From positions 1,860,001 to 1,924,000 of the forward strand of contig NZ_CP012850.1 in NCBI RefSeq assembly GCF_000802205.1: 64,000 nt of DNA, read 5' to 3'. Origin of the DNA: Candidatus Nitrosocosmicus oleophilus. GTDB taxonomy: Archaea; Thermoproteota; Nitrososphaeria; Nitrososphaerales; Nitrososphaeraceae. Both the position numbers and the translations under genes were made by a program. Of this stretch, positions 8,862 to 16,958 are shown piece by piece. Under the pieces are notes generated by a model. It searched no databases, had not been told where the DNA came from, and was given only the letters and a program-made list of their open reading frames with translations. Positions within the stretch are counted from its first letter, which is position 1; every line of letters starts with the position of its first letter.

Positions 8862-8881
8862 CGAATCCCACTCGGTCCATA
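8862..8881 (+). repeat. attR: orphan copy of tRNA-Ala 3' end
   Basis: This is an exact 20-bp copy of 1098-1117 with no tRNA 5' half next to it: the bases before it (TTTTTGCCG) do not form a T stem. It marks the distal boundary of the segment inserted behind tRNA-Ala. Confidence 0.85.
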
Positions 8882-9123
8882 ATAGTAACAATACTGAAAT
8901 ACGGTAGTTTCAATATTAATACTAAAAAAGAACAGTAAATAGATAGTCTCGGATAATCTGGCAAACTTAGACTTTGTATGATGCTAGTCCCCATCGTCTT
9001 GACCTTTTTCTTTGAAGGAATACTCCTTTTTTTACCCAATTTTTAAGTTAAATTACTTAGATTTTTGTAATTTTTTTAAATACATATCTAATAAACAATG
9101 AATTTTTTAATCTATGGGAAAAA

Positions 9124-9133
9124 GTATAAAAGG
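9124..9133 (+). promoter_or_regulatory. TATA box of the MEDS operon
   Basis: GTATAAAAGG, a strong archaeal TATA match, lies about 31 nt before the TTG start at 9160. Confidence 0.5.
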
Positions 9134-9159
9134 ATTGTAGTCGGTATTTAATTATTAAT

Positions 9160-10431
9160 TTGACTGGTGCTGACCTTGATTCTTCCTTGGTAAGATCCTC
9201 TAATCATATCCTAGCTATATATCTTAATAGTGGAGAGAAATTAGATGCTGCATTCAGATTCTTACACGATGGGCTCTTGAATAATGAAGCCGTTTTGTTG
9301 ATAACTGACGAGATAACAAAGGAGGATGCAATTACACGCATGGAAAAGGATTACGCCGGGTTCGATGTCTTAGATCTATTAGAGAGGGGGGTAATTTCCA
9401 TAAAATCAACTGGTCAATGTCATCTTATAGATGATTATTTTGATGGTAACAGGACTCAGATCAAATGGAAAAAGGATGCGGTAGGATCACTATTAAATAG
9501 TTTCTTTATAGAAAATTCATCAAGAAAAGGAAAAGTTAGTGGACTGAGGGCATTTGGCGACACCAAATCTTTCTTTAATAAGGATAAAAGATCAAGCAAT
9601 GAAAAGACTCCTTTTAGTTTTATTGATAATCTTGTAGAATATGAATGCTCTTTGAAAAAGCGTTTTCCGTTTCCATTGAAAGTTATTTGTGCATATGAGG
9701 AAGCAGACATAGTTCAGCTTAGCAATCTGGAATTTAAATCACTCTTAAAACATCATGGAGTATTTCATAAAGATAGTATCAAGGAACTCGCTTACCCTTT
9801 ACAAAATGCGCATATCATGTTATTATATAATAATCAACAGGACTTGAATGATGCCTACATCACATATATCAATGAAGGTTTGGCTCAAGGTCAGCTATGT
9901 GTTTTTGCCTCTGTTCTTCTACAAAACAATGATTTCTTAAAAGATATTTCCTCGAGAATAATAAATTTTGAAGAAAATGTACAGAATGAGAATCTGATGC
10001 TGGTCGATATGGCCAAATACTACATTCAAGCGATGATGGATAACCTACAGGAGTTTGACAATCTTAAGAATAAGTTGATGGATAAAGTTAGAAACGATAT
10101 AAAGAGAAATGATAAACATGTTCGACTTATCGATGATTGCAGTGAGTTTCTCTTCAAAAACAAACACTTTGAAGAATGTATTAACTTAGAAAATTGGATA
10201 CACCAAAAACGATTTGAAGGTTCGGTCCTTTGCCCTTATTCAAAATCTTTGTTTGATCAGTTTCCTTATTGCTATTATCTTTTTAGGGTTTTCCACAGCG
10301 ATGATATAGTTATTGATTCACGTGGTAATTTTCTCCTTGACTATGTAAGGAATTCTGAGCATCAATCTAAACTTATTTCCTATATGATGAAAAGAATGGA
10401 TATCTTTAATGTGGGGTTGAATGGAGAGTGA
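9160..10431 (+). CDS. tandem MEDS-domain sensor protein
   Basis: This 423-residue soluble protein carries two copies of the MEDS fold (sensory domain of methanogens, methylotrophs and DcmR). The first is at about residues 14-205 (HILAIYLNSGEKLDAAFRF...) and the second at about 215-405 (HIMLLYNNQQDLNDAYITY...INEGLAQGQLCVFAS). Each starts with the His-hydrophobic strand and the helix ending in a Gly-Leu turn, typical of the family. There is no histidine kinase, receiver or DNA-binding domain. The TTG start is placed by the TATA box at 9124. The gene overlaps the next one by 4 bp (GTGA), so the two are co-translated. Inferred role: ligand sensing for the receiver partner; the ligand is unknown. 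Confidence 0.75.
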   Translation: MTGADLDSSLVRSSNHILAIYLNSGEKLDAAFRFLHDGLLNNEAVLLITDEITKEDAITRMEKDYAGFDVLDLLERGVISIKSTGQCHLIDDYFDGNRTQIKWKKDAVGSLLNSFFIENSSRKGKVSGLRAFGDTKSFFNKDKRSSNEKTPFSFIDNLVEYECSLKKRFPFPLKVICAYEEADIVQLSNLEFKSLLKHHGVFHKDSIKELAYPLQNAHIMLLYNNQQDLNDAYITYINEGLAQGQLCVFASVLLQNNDFLKDISSRIINFEENVQNENLMLVDMAKYYIQAMMDNLQEFDNLKNKLMDKVRNDIKRNDKHVRLIDDCSEFLFKNKHFEECINLENWIHQKRFEGSVLCPYSKSLFDQFPYCYYLFRVFHSDDIVIDSRGNFLLDYVRNSEHQSKLISYMMKRMDIFNVGLNGE

Positions 10432-11465
10432 GTACGCCAACACAGGATCCAAAAAAATACCCATTTAATGAAAATAAAGTCGAGCATGACATAAAAATAA
10501 CCAATTTATACGCTGCAAATAAGAAAAAGATCAGTATCCTTGTCTTTGATACGGATCCTGATATTCAATATCTTTACCAAGAATATATGAAGGTCATATC
10601 ACCTCATGTTTCATGTACTATTGCAGACGATATTGAGAAAATGATTTTTGGTAATGATAGTTTAAATGTCAACAAATTCAACCCTCCTCAAAAATCTAAC
10701 TTCGACACTATCATTGTTGATGTTAATGTTGGTGACTATGATATAATTAGAGCTGTCAAGAAAATACTTCAGAATATACCTAAACAAAAAATAGTCTTTA
10801 CAACAACGGCAGACCTTCATATAATAAAAAATGAAATGATTTGTCAAGGTTTAGTATCTGGTGTAGTTATACTACGAAAGCCATTTAGTTTTTCAGATTT
10901 ACTCGCAGTTATATCTCCTACTAAGGACAAATTTGCTAAACTGAAATTGACAGACCATGTCTTGGCTTCTTATAACTCTATGCAGGAAGAATTAACGGAT
11001 GCGGTAGATTTCATTAAGAAAGGCGTTGATTCAGACGAATTAAATCTGCTTTTGATAAGAAATGATATGGACATTGAAAATACTATTTGTACCTTACGAT
11101 CAAAAGGATTATCAAACGTTGATACTTTGATAGAAGATGAATCTCTTATTATTATTAGGAATTCAAAGTGGTATATTCCAGATGGCAGAGTCGACGTACC
11201 TAGAATAATGAATCAGTGGGATGCTTTAGTAAACCGATCAATACAGCAAAAGAAAATAGGCCTAAGGGCATTTTGTATGATGGATTGTTTTTTCGAAAAT
11301 GGGTTTTCATCAGAGCTTGTAGATTATGAGTGTAATTTGCCTTCACAATTTCAGATACCTATTATTCCGTTATGTGCATATCGACAGATGGATTTAGACT
11401 GTTTAACGGAGAAAGATAAAAAGAGATTGATTGAATGTCATAATCATATGATCATTTGCGAATAA
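10428..11465 (+). CDS. receiver-MEDS two-domain regulator
   Basis: The protein has an N-terminal response-regulator receiver domain at about residues 34-165. The acidic pair lies in ILVFDTDPD (around 41-45), a probable phospho-Asp98 in IIVDVNVGDYD, a Thr-rich strand at 123-128, and the conserved Lys151 in LRKPF. A MEDS domain follows at about 172-340 (DHVLASYNSMQEELTDAVDF..., ending in LCAYRQMDLDCL). There is no output DNA-binding domain, so it probably acts through protein contacts. Translation starts at a GTG that overlaps the stop of the upstream MEDS gene. No histidine kinase is nearby. The insertion sequence begins less than 100 bp downstream. Confidence 0.75.
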   Translation: MSTPTQDPKKYPFNENKVEHDIKITNLYAANKKKISILVFDTDPDIQYLYQEYMKVISPHVSCTIADDIEKMIFGNDSLNVNKFNPPQKSNFDTIIVDVNVGDYDIIRAVKKILQNIPKQKIVFTTTADLHIIKNEMICQGLVSGVVILRKPFSFSDLLAVISPTKDKFAKLKLTDHVLASYNSMQEELTDAVDFIKKGVDSDELNLLLIRNDMDIENTICTLRSKGLSNVDTLIEDESLIIIRNSKWYIPDGRVDVPRIMNQWDALVNRSIQQKKIGLRAFCMMDCFFENGFSSELVDYECNLPSQFQIPIIPLCAYRQMDLDCLTEKDKKRLIECHNHMIICE

Positions 11466-11550
11466 AATTTACCATTAATTTTAAAGTGTTACAATATTAC
11501 TATGGATGAAAACATTTACTGTATCAAAGGATACTGTCTTGTTTTTCATA

Positions 11551-11558
11551 ATTATATC
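11551..11558. repeat. target site duplication, left copy
   Basis: ATTATATC directly precedes the insertion sequence. The same 8 bp directly follow it at 12556-12563. Confidence 0.8.
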
Positions 11559-11576
11559 TGCTTTGTCGCCTAACTC
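11559..11576 (+). repeat. IS left terminal inverted repeat
   Basis: TGCTTTGTCGCCTAACTC pairs with the right end at 12538-12555 with three mismatches. Confidence 0.85.
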
Positions 11577-11611
11577 AACATATTTAGCTGGAATGAACAG
11601 ATTGATTATTT

Positions 11612-12505
11612 GTGATAGACTGGCCCTCTTACAATCGCTCATTAGTTCAACGCGGTGAGATCCTCTTCTCGTATGATTTCCTTGATGGTTGGGGTTCAGA
11701 GATAGAGAATATGAATATAAACAAAAAGGGTAAACCATTTGTATTTCCAGATTCTTTCATCTTGGCCATTGGTTACATTCGCTATTTATTTCACCTACCA
11801 TACAGACAAACCCAAGGTATAATTAAGGCCACAGGAAAAAGGTTACCTGCTAATCCACCAAGTTATGGTCACATCTGTAAACGAATCAACAAGCTAAACA
11901 TCGATATTAAAAGAGACAAGATGGATGACGATGATGACCTAATAATATCAATAGACAGTACAGGTATCAAGATTACTACCAGAGGTCAGTGGATGGATGA
12001 GAAATGGAATACACAAAATAGAAAAGGATATCTCAAGATCCACGTTGCTGTAGACATAAAGACCAGGAAAATCATTGCTTTGGAAGTGACAGATGAGAAG
12101 GTACATGATGGGAAAATGCTAAAGAAACTAGTCAATCATGTTTTGGATTCGAGAGAACCAAACACTGTAAAGATAAAATCGGTACTAGCTGATGGAGCCT
12201 ATGATTCAAATCCAAACTTTGTGTATCTTGAGGACAAAAAGATCAATCCAGGTATAAAGGTAAGAAGGAACTCTATTGTTTCTCCTAAAAACAATAGGTT
12301 AAGGAACAACGAAGTAAAGTTACAAGCAAAGGATCTGTTGAAATGGAAGACAAAAAGAAAATACGGACAGAGATGGATATCTGAAACTGTGTTCTCAGCT
12401 ATAAAGAGAATGTTTGGTGAATACACATCAGCAAACAGGTTTCAAAACATGGTAAAGGAGATCATGATAAAAGTATCATTGTATAACATTTTTAGAAGAA
12501 TATAA
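11612..12505 (+). CDS. IS903-group DDE transposase
   Basis: This 297-residue transposase of the IS5 family, IS903 group, catalyses cut-and-paste or replicative movement of the element. The N-terminus has the group's typical opening (DWPSYNRSLVQRGEI). The catalytic acids are visible as Asp in SIDSTGIKI (near residue 117), Asp in LADGAYD (near 194) and Glu in ISETVFSAIKRMFGE (near 261). The C-terminal Y-(2)-R-(3)-E-(6)-K-like region is present. The GTG at 11612 is the first start codon after an in-frame stop. Length and motifs are complete, so the enzyme is probably functional. Confidence 0.88.
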   Translation: MIDWPSYNRSLVQRGEILFSYDFLDGWGSEIENMNINKKGKPFVFPDSFILAIGYIRYLFHLPYRQTQGIIKATGKRLPANPPSYGHICKRINKLNIDIKRDKMDDDDDLIISIDSTGIKITTRGQWMDEKWNTQNRKGYLKIHVAVDIKTRKIIALEVTDEKVHDGKMLKKLVNHVLDSREPNTVKIKSVLADGAYDSNPNFVYLEDKKINPGIKVRRNSIVSPKNNRLRNNEVKLQAKDLLKWKTKRKYGQRWISETVFSAIKRMFGEYTSANRFQNMVKEIMIKVSLYNIFRRI

Positions 12506-12537
12506 CATGATGATCATGATGATAACCGGAGAATAAG

Positions 12538-12555
12538 GAATTATGCAACAAAGCA
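12538..12555 (-). repeat. IS right terminal inverted repeat
   Basis: Read on the minus strand this is TGCTTTGTTGCATAATTC, the partner of the left end. Confidence 0.85.
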
Positions 12556-12563
12556 ATTATATC
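12556..12563. repeat. target site duplication, right copy
   Basis: ATTATATC directly follows the right terminal repeat and matches 11551-11558. Confidence 0.8.
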
Positions 12564-13306
12564 GGTAAATTCCTCCAAAGTACGTGGTTTACGGTCTAAC
12601 TAAGAAATTATTTGCAGTTCGGTCTACCTAGGAAATATTTTTTGACTCAATCCTTTTACCATGGATTATTCTATTATGTAACTAAAGTACTGTTCTTTAG
12701 GTTTTAAATTGATAATAGACTTTTACTATCTGGCTATACCTTGGTATATGTAAAAATATTCCTATAGGAGAAATTAAAATACAAGAAACTAGTCTTGGGA
12801 ATATTTAGTTAAGAGTGAACGTTTCTGTAATTGTCCTAAGTACGGAACGCCAGAAATATTAGATATTCAATCAAATGATCTGAAGTAAGATACATGTAGG
12901 CAGGATATTTGGAAATTCCTAAATACAATATAAGAAAAAAGCGATTTTGAAACGGGTAAAACAATAACCTACAGGGATGAGTTAAACCGCATGTTGGACT
13001 TACAAAAGTAATAAGGATTCAAAATCATAATGATGATTATGAGGATGGTTTATCTTGCAAGGTGCAGACGTTAACAATAAGACAATTAAGGGTCTATAAG
13101 AAAGGGAAACAGAGGATTCATAATGCTTGTTGGACAGAATGGGGGAAGGTTTATAGACCACCCACCCATCTTTTTGGATTTGCTTATTGATATGGAAAAC
13201 GTAGACGATTTAAATCCCATAATTCAATACAGATTTCAATAGGTTGAGAACCCATAATAGATGCGTAATCTATCCTGTCATTAATATACTTAAAGCACAA
13301 CAAATC
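12564..13306. other. intergenic right of the IS, possible gene scraps
   Basis: This holds an imperfect direct repeat: CGGTCTAACTAAGAAAT at 12592 and CGGTCTACCTAGGAAAT at 12620. Short coding-like but broken stretches lie around 12825-13020. A 39-codon frame sits at 13123-13242 (MLVGQNGGRFIDHPPIF...), with no ribosome site or family match. I cannot assign a gene with confidence. Confidence 0.4.
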
Positions 13307-14779
13307 TTACCGGAGTTCTGTTTGGACCCTTTGTGTAACCCCTTTCATCTGCTCCTTAGCCTCTTTGTACCCATCTTGTATTAACTGTCTTATTGTGGTT
13401 TCGGAAAAATCAAATGTCTTGTTTGAAACAGTATGGCTATCGTTTTTTCTCTCTAGACGAACGACGAAATCAACATCTACCCTACCCTTCAGTAAATCCT
13501 CGTATTTTAGTTTTTTTCCAGTTGCAAGATAAACGCCCTTAGTTTTCTCTGCAAAGAGAAGCTTTAGTTCCTCATCGCTTACTCCTTTTTTTTCTGCTAA
13601 TTTGATTAGAGATTCTGCGAACGCCGCAAAATCAGAGAGGAGAATTGCGATATTTTCATCAAACAATGTTCTGTCGTGATAGATAATGTCATTCTTTCTG
13701 TCAACAACCCCATCATAGTCGGTGGGAAGATATTCTTGTTTTGCTGGATGAAGATTTATTATACCATATCTAAGCGTGGGAATTCCATATTCTAATTTCT
13801 TCACCTTGTACCAATATTCCCTATGAGAAACTATCGTCTGCCTTAATGGTGTATTAGCTAAAAGCCCACCATCCCAAAAAGAGTGCAAGCTAATATTATT
13901 GTTTTTTAAGGCGGATTTTCCGTCGTTTTCAGGATCTATAATGTCGTCACGTCCCTCGAATATCAACGGACGAGTTTCAACGCTGATCTTAGTGTAATCA
14001 TAATTTACAGGCACTGAACAGCTAGCCAGTACAAAGTCTGATGTAATGCCGTCATTATATCTTATGATATGTTCAAACCCTTCATTTTCTGGATTCTTTT
14101 CCGAACCTCCATATTTCAGTCTACCGTATCTACCATATTCGGATTTTCTTGTTCCATCTTCCTTTTCATAACTATCAAAGATTACCGGAGATCCCTCTTG
14201 AACATCCACAGCAACCAGCAAGAGCCTTGGTTCTCCATTCTCAAGGCTCGTGGAAATAGGAAATTTGGCAAACTTTTCGAGGCTCTCTCTTAACGGCTTA
14301 TTATCATAGGTATACCATGTATTTGAAGGGTCAAAAAATCGATTGTCATGTATAGGCTTGTTGGGAACAAACACTTTAGGAACACCATTAAAAATAAATT
14401 GCTTTGTGCTAAAATATCTTCTAGCGGACTCACCTGATGCGACTCGACTATTCACCTTATGCCAAGAATCCCAATAGTCTACAAAATTTGGAATATTATC
14501 TACCCAGGATCGCGTAGAAAGATACTCCCAAAATTCAACTAACCTTTCACCAGATCCTTCCCATGTTTTATTTTCCTTTACATAGCTTACCAAAATCGCA
14601 GCGTTTATCGAACCTATCGAAGTTCCAGATACGATATGAAAATGTGGTTCGTTTTCCCTACCTTCAATTTTAAATAATTTTGACAGAGACTCCTTGATGG
14701 CAGTATAAACTCCAGCTTCGTATGCTCCAAGTGAACCTCCCCCCTGAAATATCAGTGCTCTATTGACATTGGACTTCAC
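13307..14779 (-). CDS. patatin-like phospholipase
   Basis: This is a serine lipid acyl hydrolase with a Ser-Asp dyad. The oxyanion-hole loop GGGSLGAYEAG (residues 13-23), the nucleophile elbow GTSIG (Ser54) and the catalytic DGG (Asp303, in FWDGGLLANTP) are all present. The 490-residue length and long C-terminal part fit patatins that carry an extra C-terminal domain such as DUF3734. There is no signal peptide, so it probably works in the cytoplasm or at the inner membrane face, perhaps in turnover of ether or acyl lipids. A paralogue of similar length lies at 22540-23970. The gene has no close co-directional partner. Confidence 0.88.
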   Translation of the reverse strand: MKSNVNRALIFQGGGSLGAYEAGVYTAIKESLSKLFKIEGRENEPHFHIVSGTSIGSINAAILVSYVKENKTWEGSGERLVEFWEYLSTRSWVDNIPNFVDYWDSWHKVNSRVASGESARRYFSTKQFIFNGVPKVFVPNKPIHDNRFFDPSNTWYTYDNKPLRESLEKFAKFPISTSLENGEPRLLLVAVDVQEGSPVIFDSYEKEDGTRKSEYGRYGRLKYGGSEKNPENEGFEHIIRYNDGITSDFVLASCSVPVNYDYTKISVETRPLIFEGRDDIIDPENDGKSALKNNNISLHSFWDGGLLANTPLRQTIVSHREYWYKVKKLEYGIPTLRYGIINLHPAKQEYLPTDYDGVVDRKNDIIYHDRTLFDENIAILLSDFAAFAESLIKLAEKKGVSDEELKLLFAEKTKGVYLATGKKLKYEDLLKGRVDVDFVVRLERKNDSHTVSNKTFDFSETTIRQLIQDGYKEAKEQMKGVTQRVQTELR

Positions 14780-15425
14780 AGATCGTGATGTGGGCTAGTC
14801 TGTTATAATGATTATCCCCCATGCATGATTCCAGTATCAACCCTAATATTGAAATCAGTAACTTGGATCAACTTTATGAATTGCAATCTGAATAACCCAT
14901 AACTATATCTTGTGAAAAATTATATGATATCCTTGTTGAATATGGATATTGAAGCTCGGCAAAAAGCTAAGCCCAACCCATGGAAGGCTGAGAATACCAT
15001 CATAATTTTAAGTGGAATATCATTGGAGGATGGATGGACAAATTATTATTTTGGGGTGATATGATTTTAGTATGAGGGACTATAGACTAAGATGAAAATG
15101 AGATTAGTAAAGATTAATGGGATATCCCTAGTTAATTAGACGTAACATTCCATGAGCTTAAATGAAATTGGCCTGAAGTGTATTTCTTTTATCAGCACTA
15201 TGCCATGACGAAATTATTGCAATATATAATAACCAAAGTTTAGATACATTCATAATTCAAATCTCTATCTTTATGATTTGAACAAAAAAGCAAACTTGAA
15301 ATTTGAAGGTTGTTTCTTGTTGATTCAACCTGATTGCGATTAGATTTAGTGACTTCTAAATATAGGTAATGGGTAAGGGTCTACAGGCTGGAGATACAAT
15401 TTCTCTATAATAATCCTTGTTTATC
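14780..15425. other. gene-free stretch
   Basis: 646 bp between the patatin start and the cupredoxin stop; no coding frame, repeat or RNA-like structure stands out. Confidence 0.45.
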
Positions 15426-16121
15426 TCACCTTACTGTTATACTTCCGGTCATCCAAGGATGCAGTATGCAGAGATAGTTGTAAGTTCCAGGTTTCTCAAA
15501 TGTTACTGTAAATGTGTTTCCTGCACCTGGAAATTGTTGCTCCATGCCTTTTGGAAGGAACCACCCTGAATTGACATATTTTTCGGTACCGTCCATGGTA
15601 TAGTTTGCATTGGGGTTCATGAATTCAACATTCCCGGAGGAGTCAATTGCAACTGGGTTGAATGTTCTTGCATTTACGGCAATCACTGTATTGGTTCCAT
15701 TTTGACCTGGTATTATTATTGGCTCGTTATTGGAGTTTGGGGGTAGAGCTGCAAATGTTGTGACATTTGAAACGGCTAAGGGGGAAACTACTCCTGCCAT
15801 TGTGCTGTTATCCATTACAAATGTTACTGTATGCGGTTCGCCTACATCTGTGGGATTATACCAATTCACGGTTTGACCTACATTCACTTCGACCTTTTCA
15901 GGTATAAACATGGTATATGGGGCACTATAGTTGCCTCCACCAGCTGCAATCTCAATTATGTTCTTTTCTTGTTGTTGTTGTTGCTGTGAGGTTGCAAACA
16001 CATAGACATCGTTGCCCCATGATTCAGTTCCATATAAAAGCGATAGAGATGAAATGAGTACCATTGAAGTCATGATCCCAAATCCTACTGTAAAGATAGG
16101 TAAAGATGATTTATTGGTCAT
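15426..16121 (-). CDS. exported blue-copper (cupredoxin) protein
   Basis: This is a periplasm-side electron carrier of the plastocyanin type. An N-terminal hydrophobic segment (about residues 8-30) is a signal peptide or membrane anchor, followed by a Gln run (46-51). The type 1 copper ligands are visible as His97 (GEPHTVTF) and the C-terminal loop C-x2-H-x2-M (Cys218, His221, Met224 in CILHPWM). The 231-residue length allows an insertion (about 105-190) between the two ligand-bearing parts. A TTAAATAAGC-type TATA box lies about 30 nt upstream. Ammonia-oxidising archaea use many such proteins in their copper-based respiratory chain; the partner of this one is unknown. Confidence 0.88.
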   Translation of the reverse strand: MTNKSSLPIFTVGFGIMTSMVLISSLSLLYGTESWGNDVYVFATSQQQQQQEKNIIEIAAGGGNYSAPYTMFIPEKVEVNVGQTVNWYNPTDVGEPHTVTFVMDNSTMAGVVSPLAVSNVTTFAALPPNSNNEPIIIPGQNGTNTVIAVNARTFNPVAIDSSGNVEFMNPNANYTMDGTEKYVNSGWFLPKGMEQQFPGAGNTFTVTFEKPGTYNYLCILHPWMTGSITVR

Positions 16122-16958
16122 AGTAATATTTTTGATGCTATTGTATCGCTTATTTAATTTTTATTTTTTCAGACCTTTTTGTTGGAGAATGGTAAATCCA
16201 ATGTTATGATTGATGATATAAGCCTGATTCCATTACTCTGGTTAAAAGTCGTAATTTCATTCTAACAAGGTCTAAAGATAATTCAATTCCAGATCTGCTT
16301 TACCCGATATCTTGTCATGCTTACTATTGAAAAAGTACTCTTAAAATTTTTGTAGACCTGATAAGTAAGGAACTACGATTGGTAAGGAAATATGATACCA
16401 ATGTACAGCTGAAATTATCAATTGATCTCACACTCACGACTAAAAATTTTCTAATACCGAATTAACTAGCAGAGTTAGGAGGATTAAATTTAACCGTGAG
16501 GTTTATTTCATGTACTAAACTCGTTCCCTTTTAACGTTAATTTCAAATTCCAAGTTCGTAAGTAATAAAACTAAAAAATGATTACAGAATTTTTTTAGTT
16601 CTAGCTAGATGTACTATCAATCAATTTAATAACGTTTGATCTAGCAAGGGACAAGGAATAATTTGATGTCCGACTATGCTATTTAATTTCAAGTATAAGG
16701 TTTAGAAATCCAAAAAATAGATCTAATGAAGGTCTTACAAAGACCAACACCAGATCAAATTAGAGTTTGCCTAAAAAATCAGAATCAAGGATAATCTGAG
16801 AGGTACTTAATACTGATCAAGTCATGAATTGGCTTATCGGGTGTCAAATCGGGTGGAAATATCTTGCCACAAAATATACCAAAGATATGATCTCTGAAAA
16901 TGAAAATGCATCCGTTGTTGAGGTATGGATATTTACCCAACATTTGGATTGTTTGACA
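16122..16958. other. gene-free stretch
   Basis: 837 bp that hold the promoter of the cupredoxin gene at the left end. A GGAGG near 16470 is followed only by a very short frame. I see nothing else. Confidence 0.45.

Larger units (their letters stand above)
1098..8881 (+). mobile_element. tRNA-Ala-integrated genomic island, about 7.8 kb
   Basis: Seen: direct 20-bp repeats bound the segment, the left one inside an intact tRNA gene. Contents in order are an MFS transporter, an HdeD-like membrane protein, about 1.2 kb of non-coding DNA with gene scraps, a broken two-domain SnoaL/NTF2 gene, and an sORF-multicopper oxidase-Cys protein operon. Known: archaeal plasmids and viruses integrate this way. 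Inferred: this is a cargo island whose integrase has been lost or acts in trans, since no recombinase gene is visible between the repeats. The pseudogene and empty stretches suggest an old, decaying insertion. Excision ability is unknown. Confidence 0.7.
8704..9159. other. intergenic holding attR
   Basis: This holds the orphan 20-bp tRNA end at 8862-8881 and, at its right end, the TATA box at 9124-9133. No gene is supported. Confidence 0.5.
11559..12555 (+). mobile_element. complete IS5-family (IS903-type) insertion sequence, 997 bp
   Basis: The element is bounded by 18-bp imperfect terminal inverted repeats: left TGCTTTGTCGCCTAACTC at 11559-11576, and right (read inward) TGCTTTGTTGCATAATTC at 12538-12555, which match at 15 of 18 positions. 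These ends closely resemble the known GGCTTTGTTGAATAAATC ends of IS903. An 8-bp direct repeat, ATTATATC, flanks the element (11551-11558 and 12556-12563). One transposase gene with an intact DDE triad fills the interior. Intact ends, duplication and reading frame suggest a recent, possibly active insertion. Confidence 0.88.
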
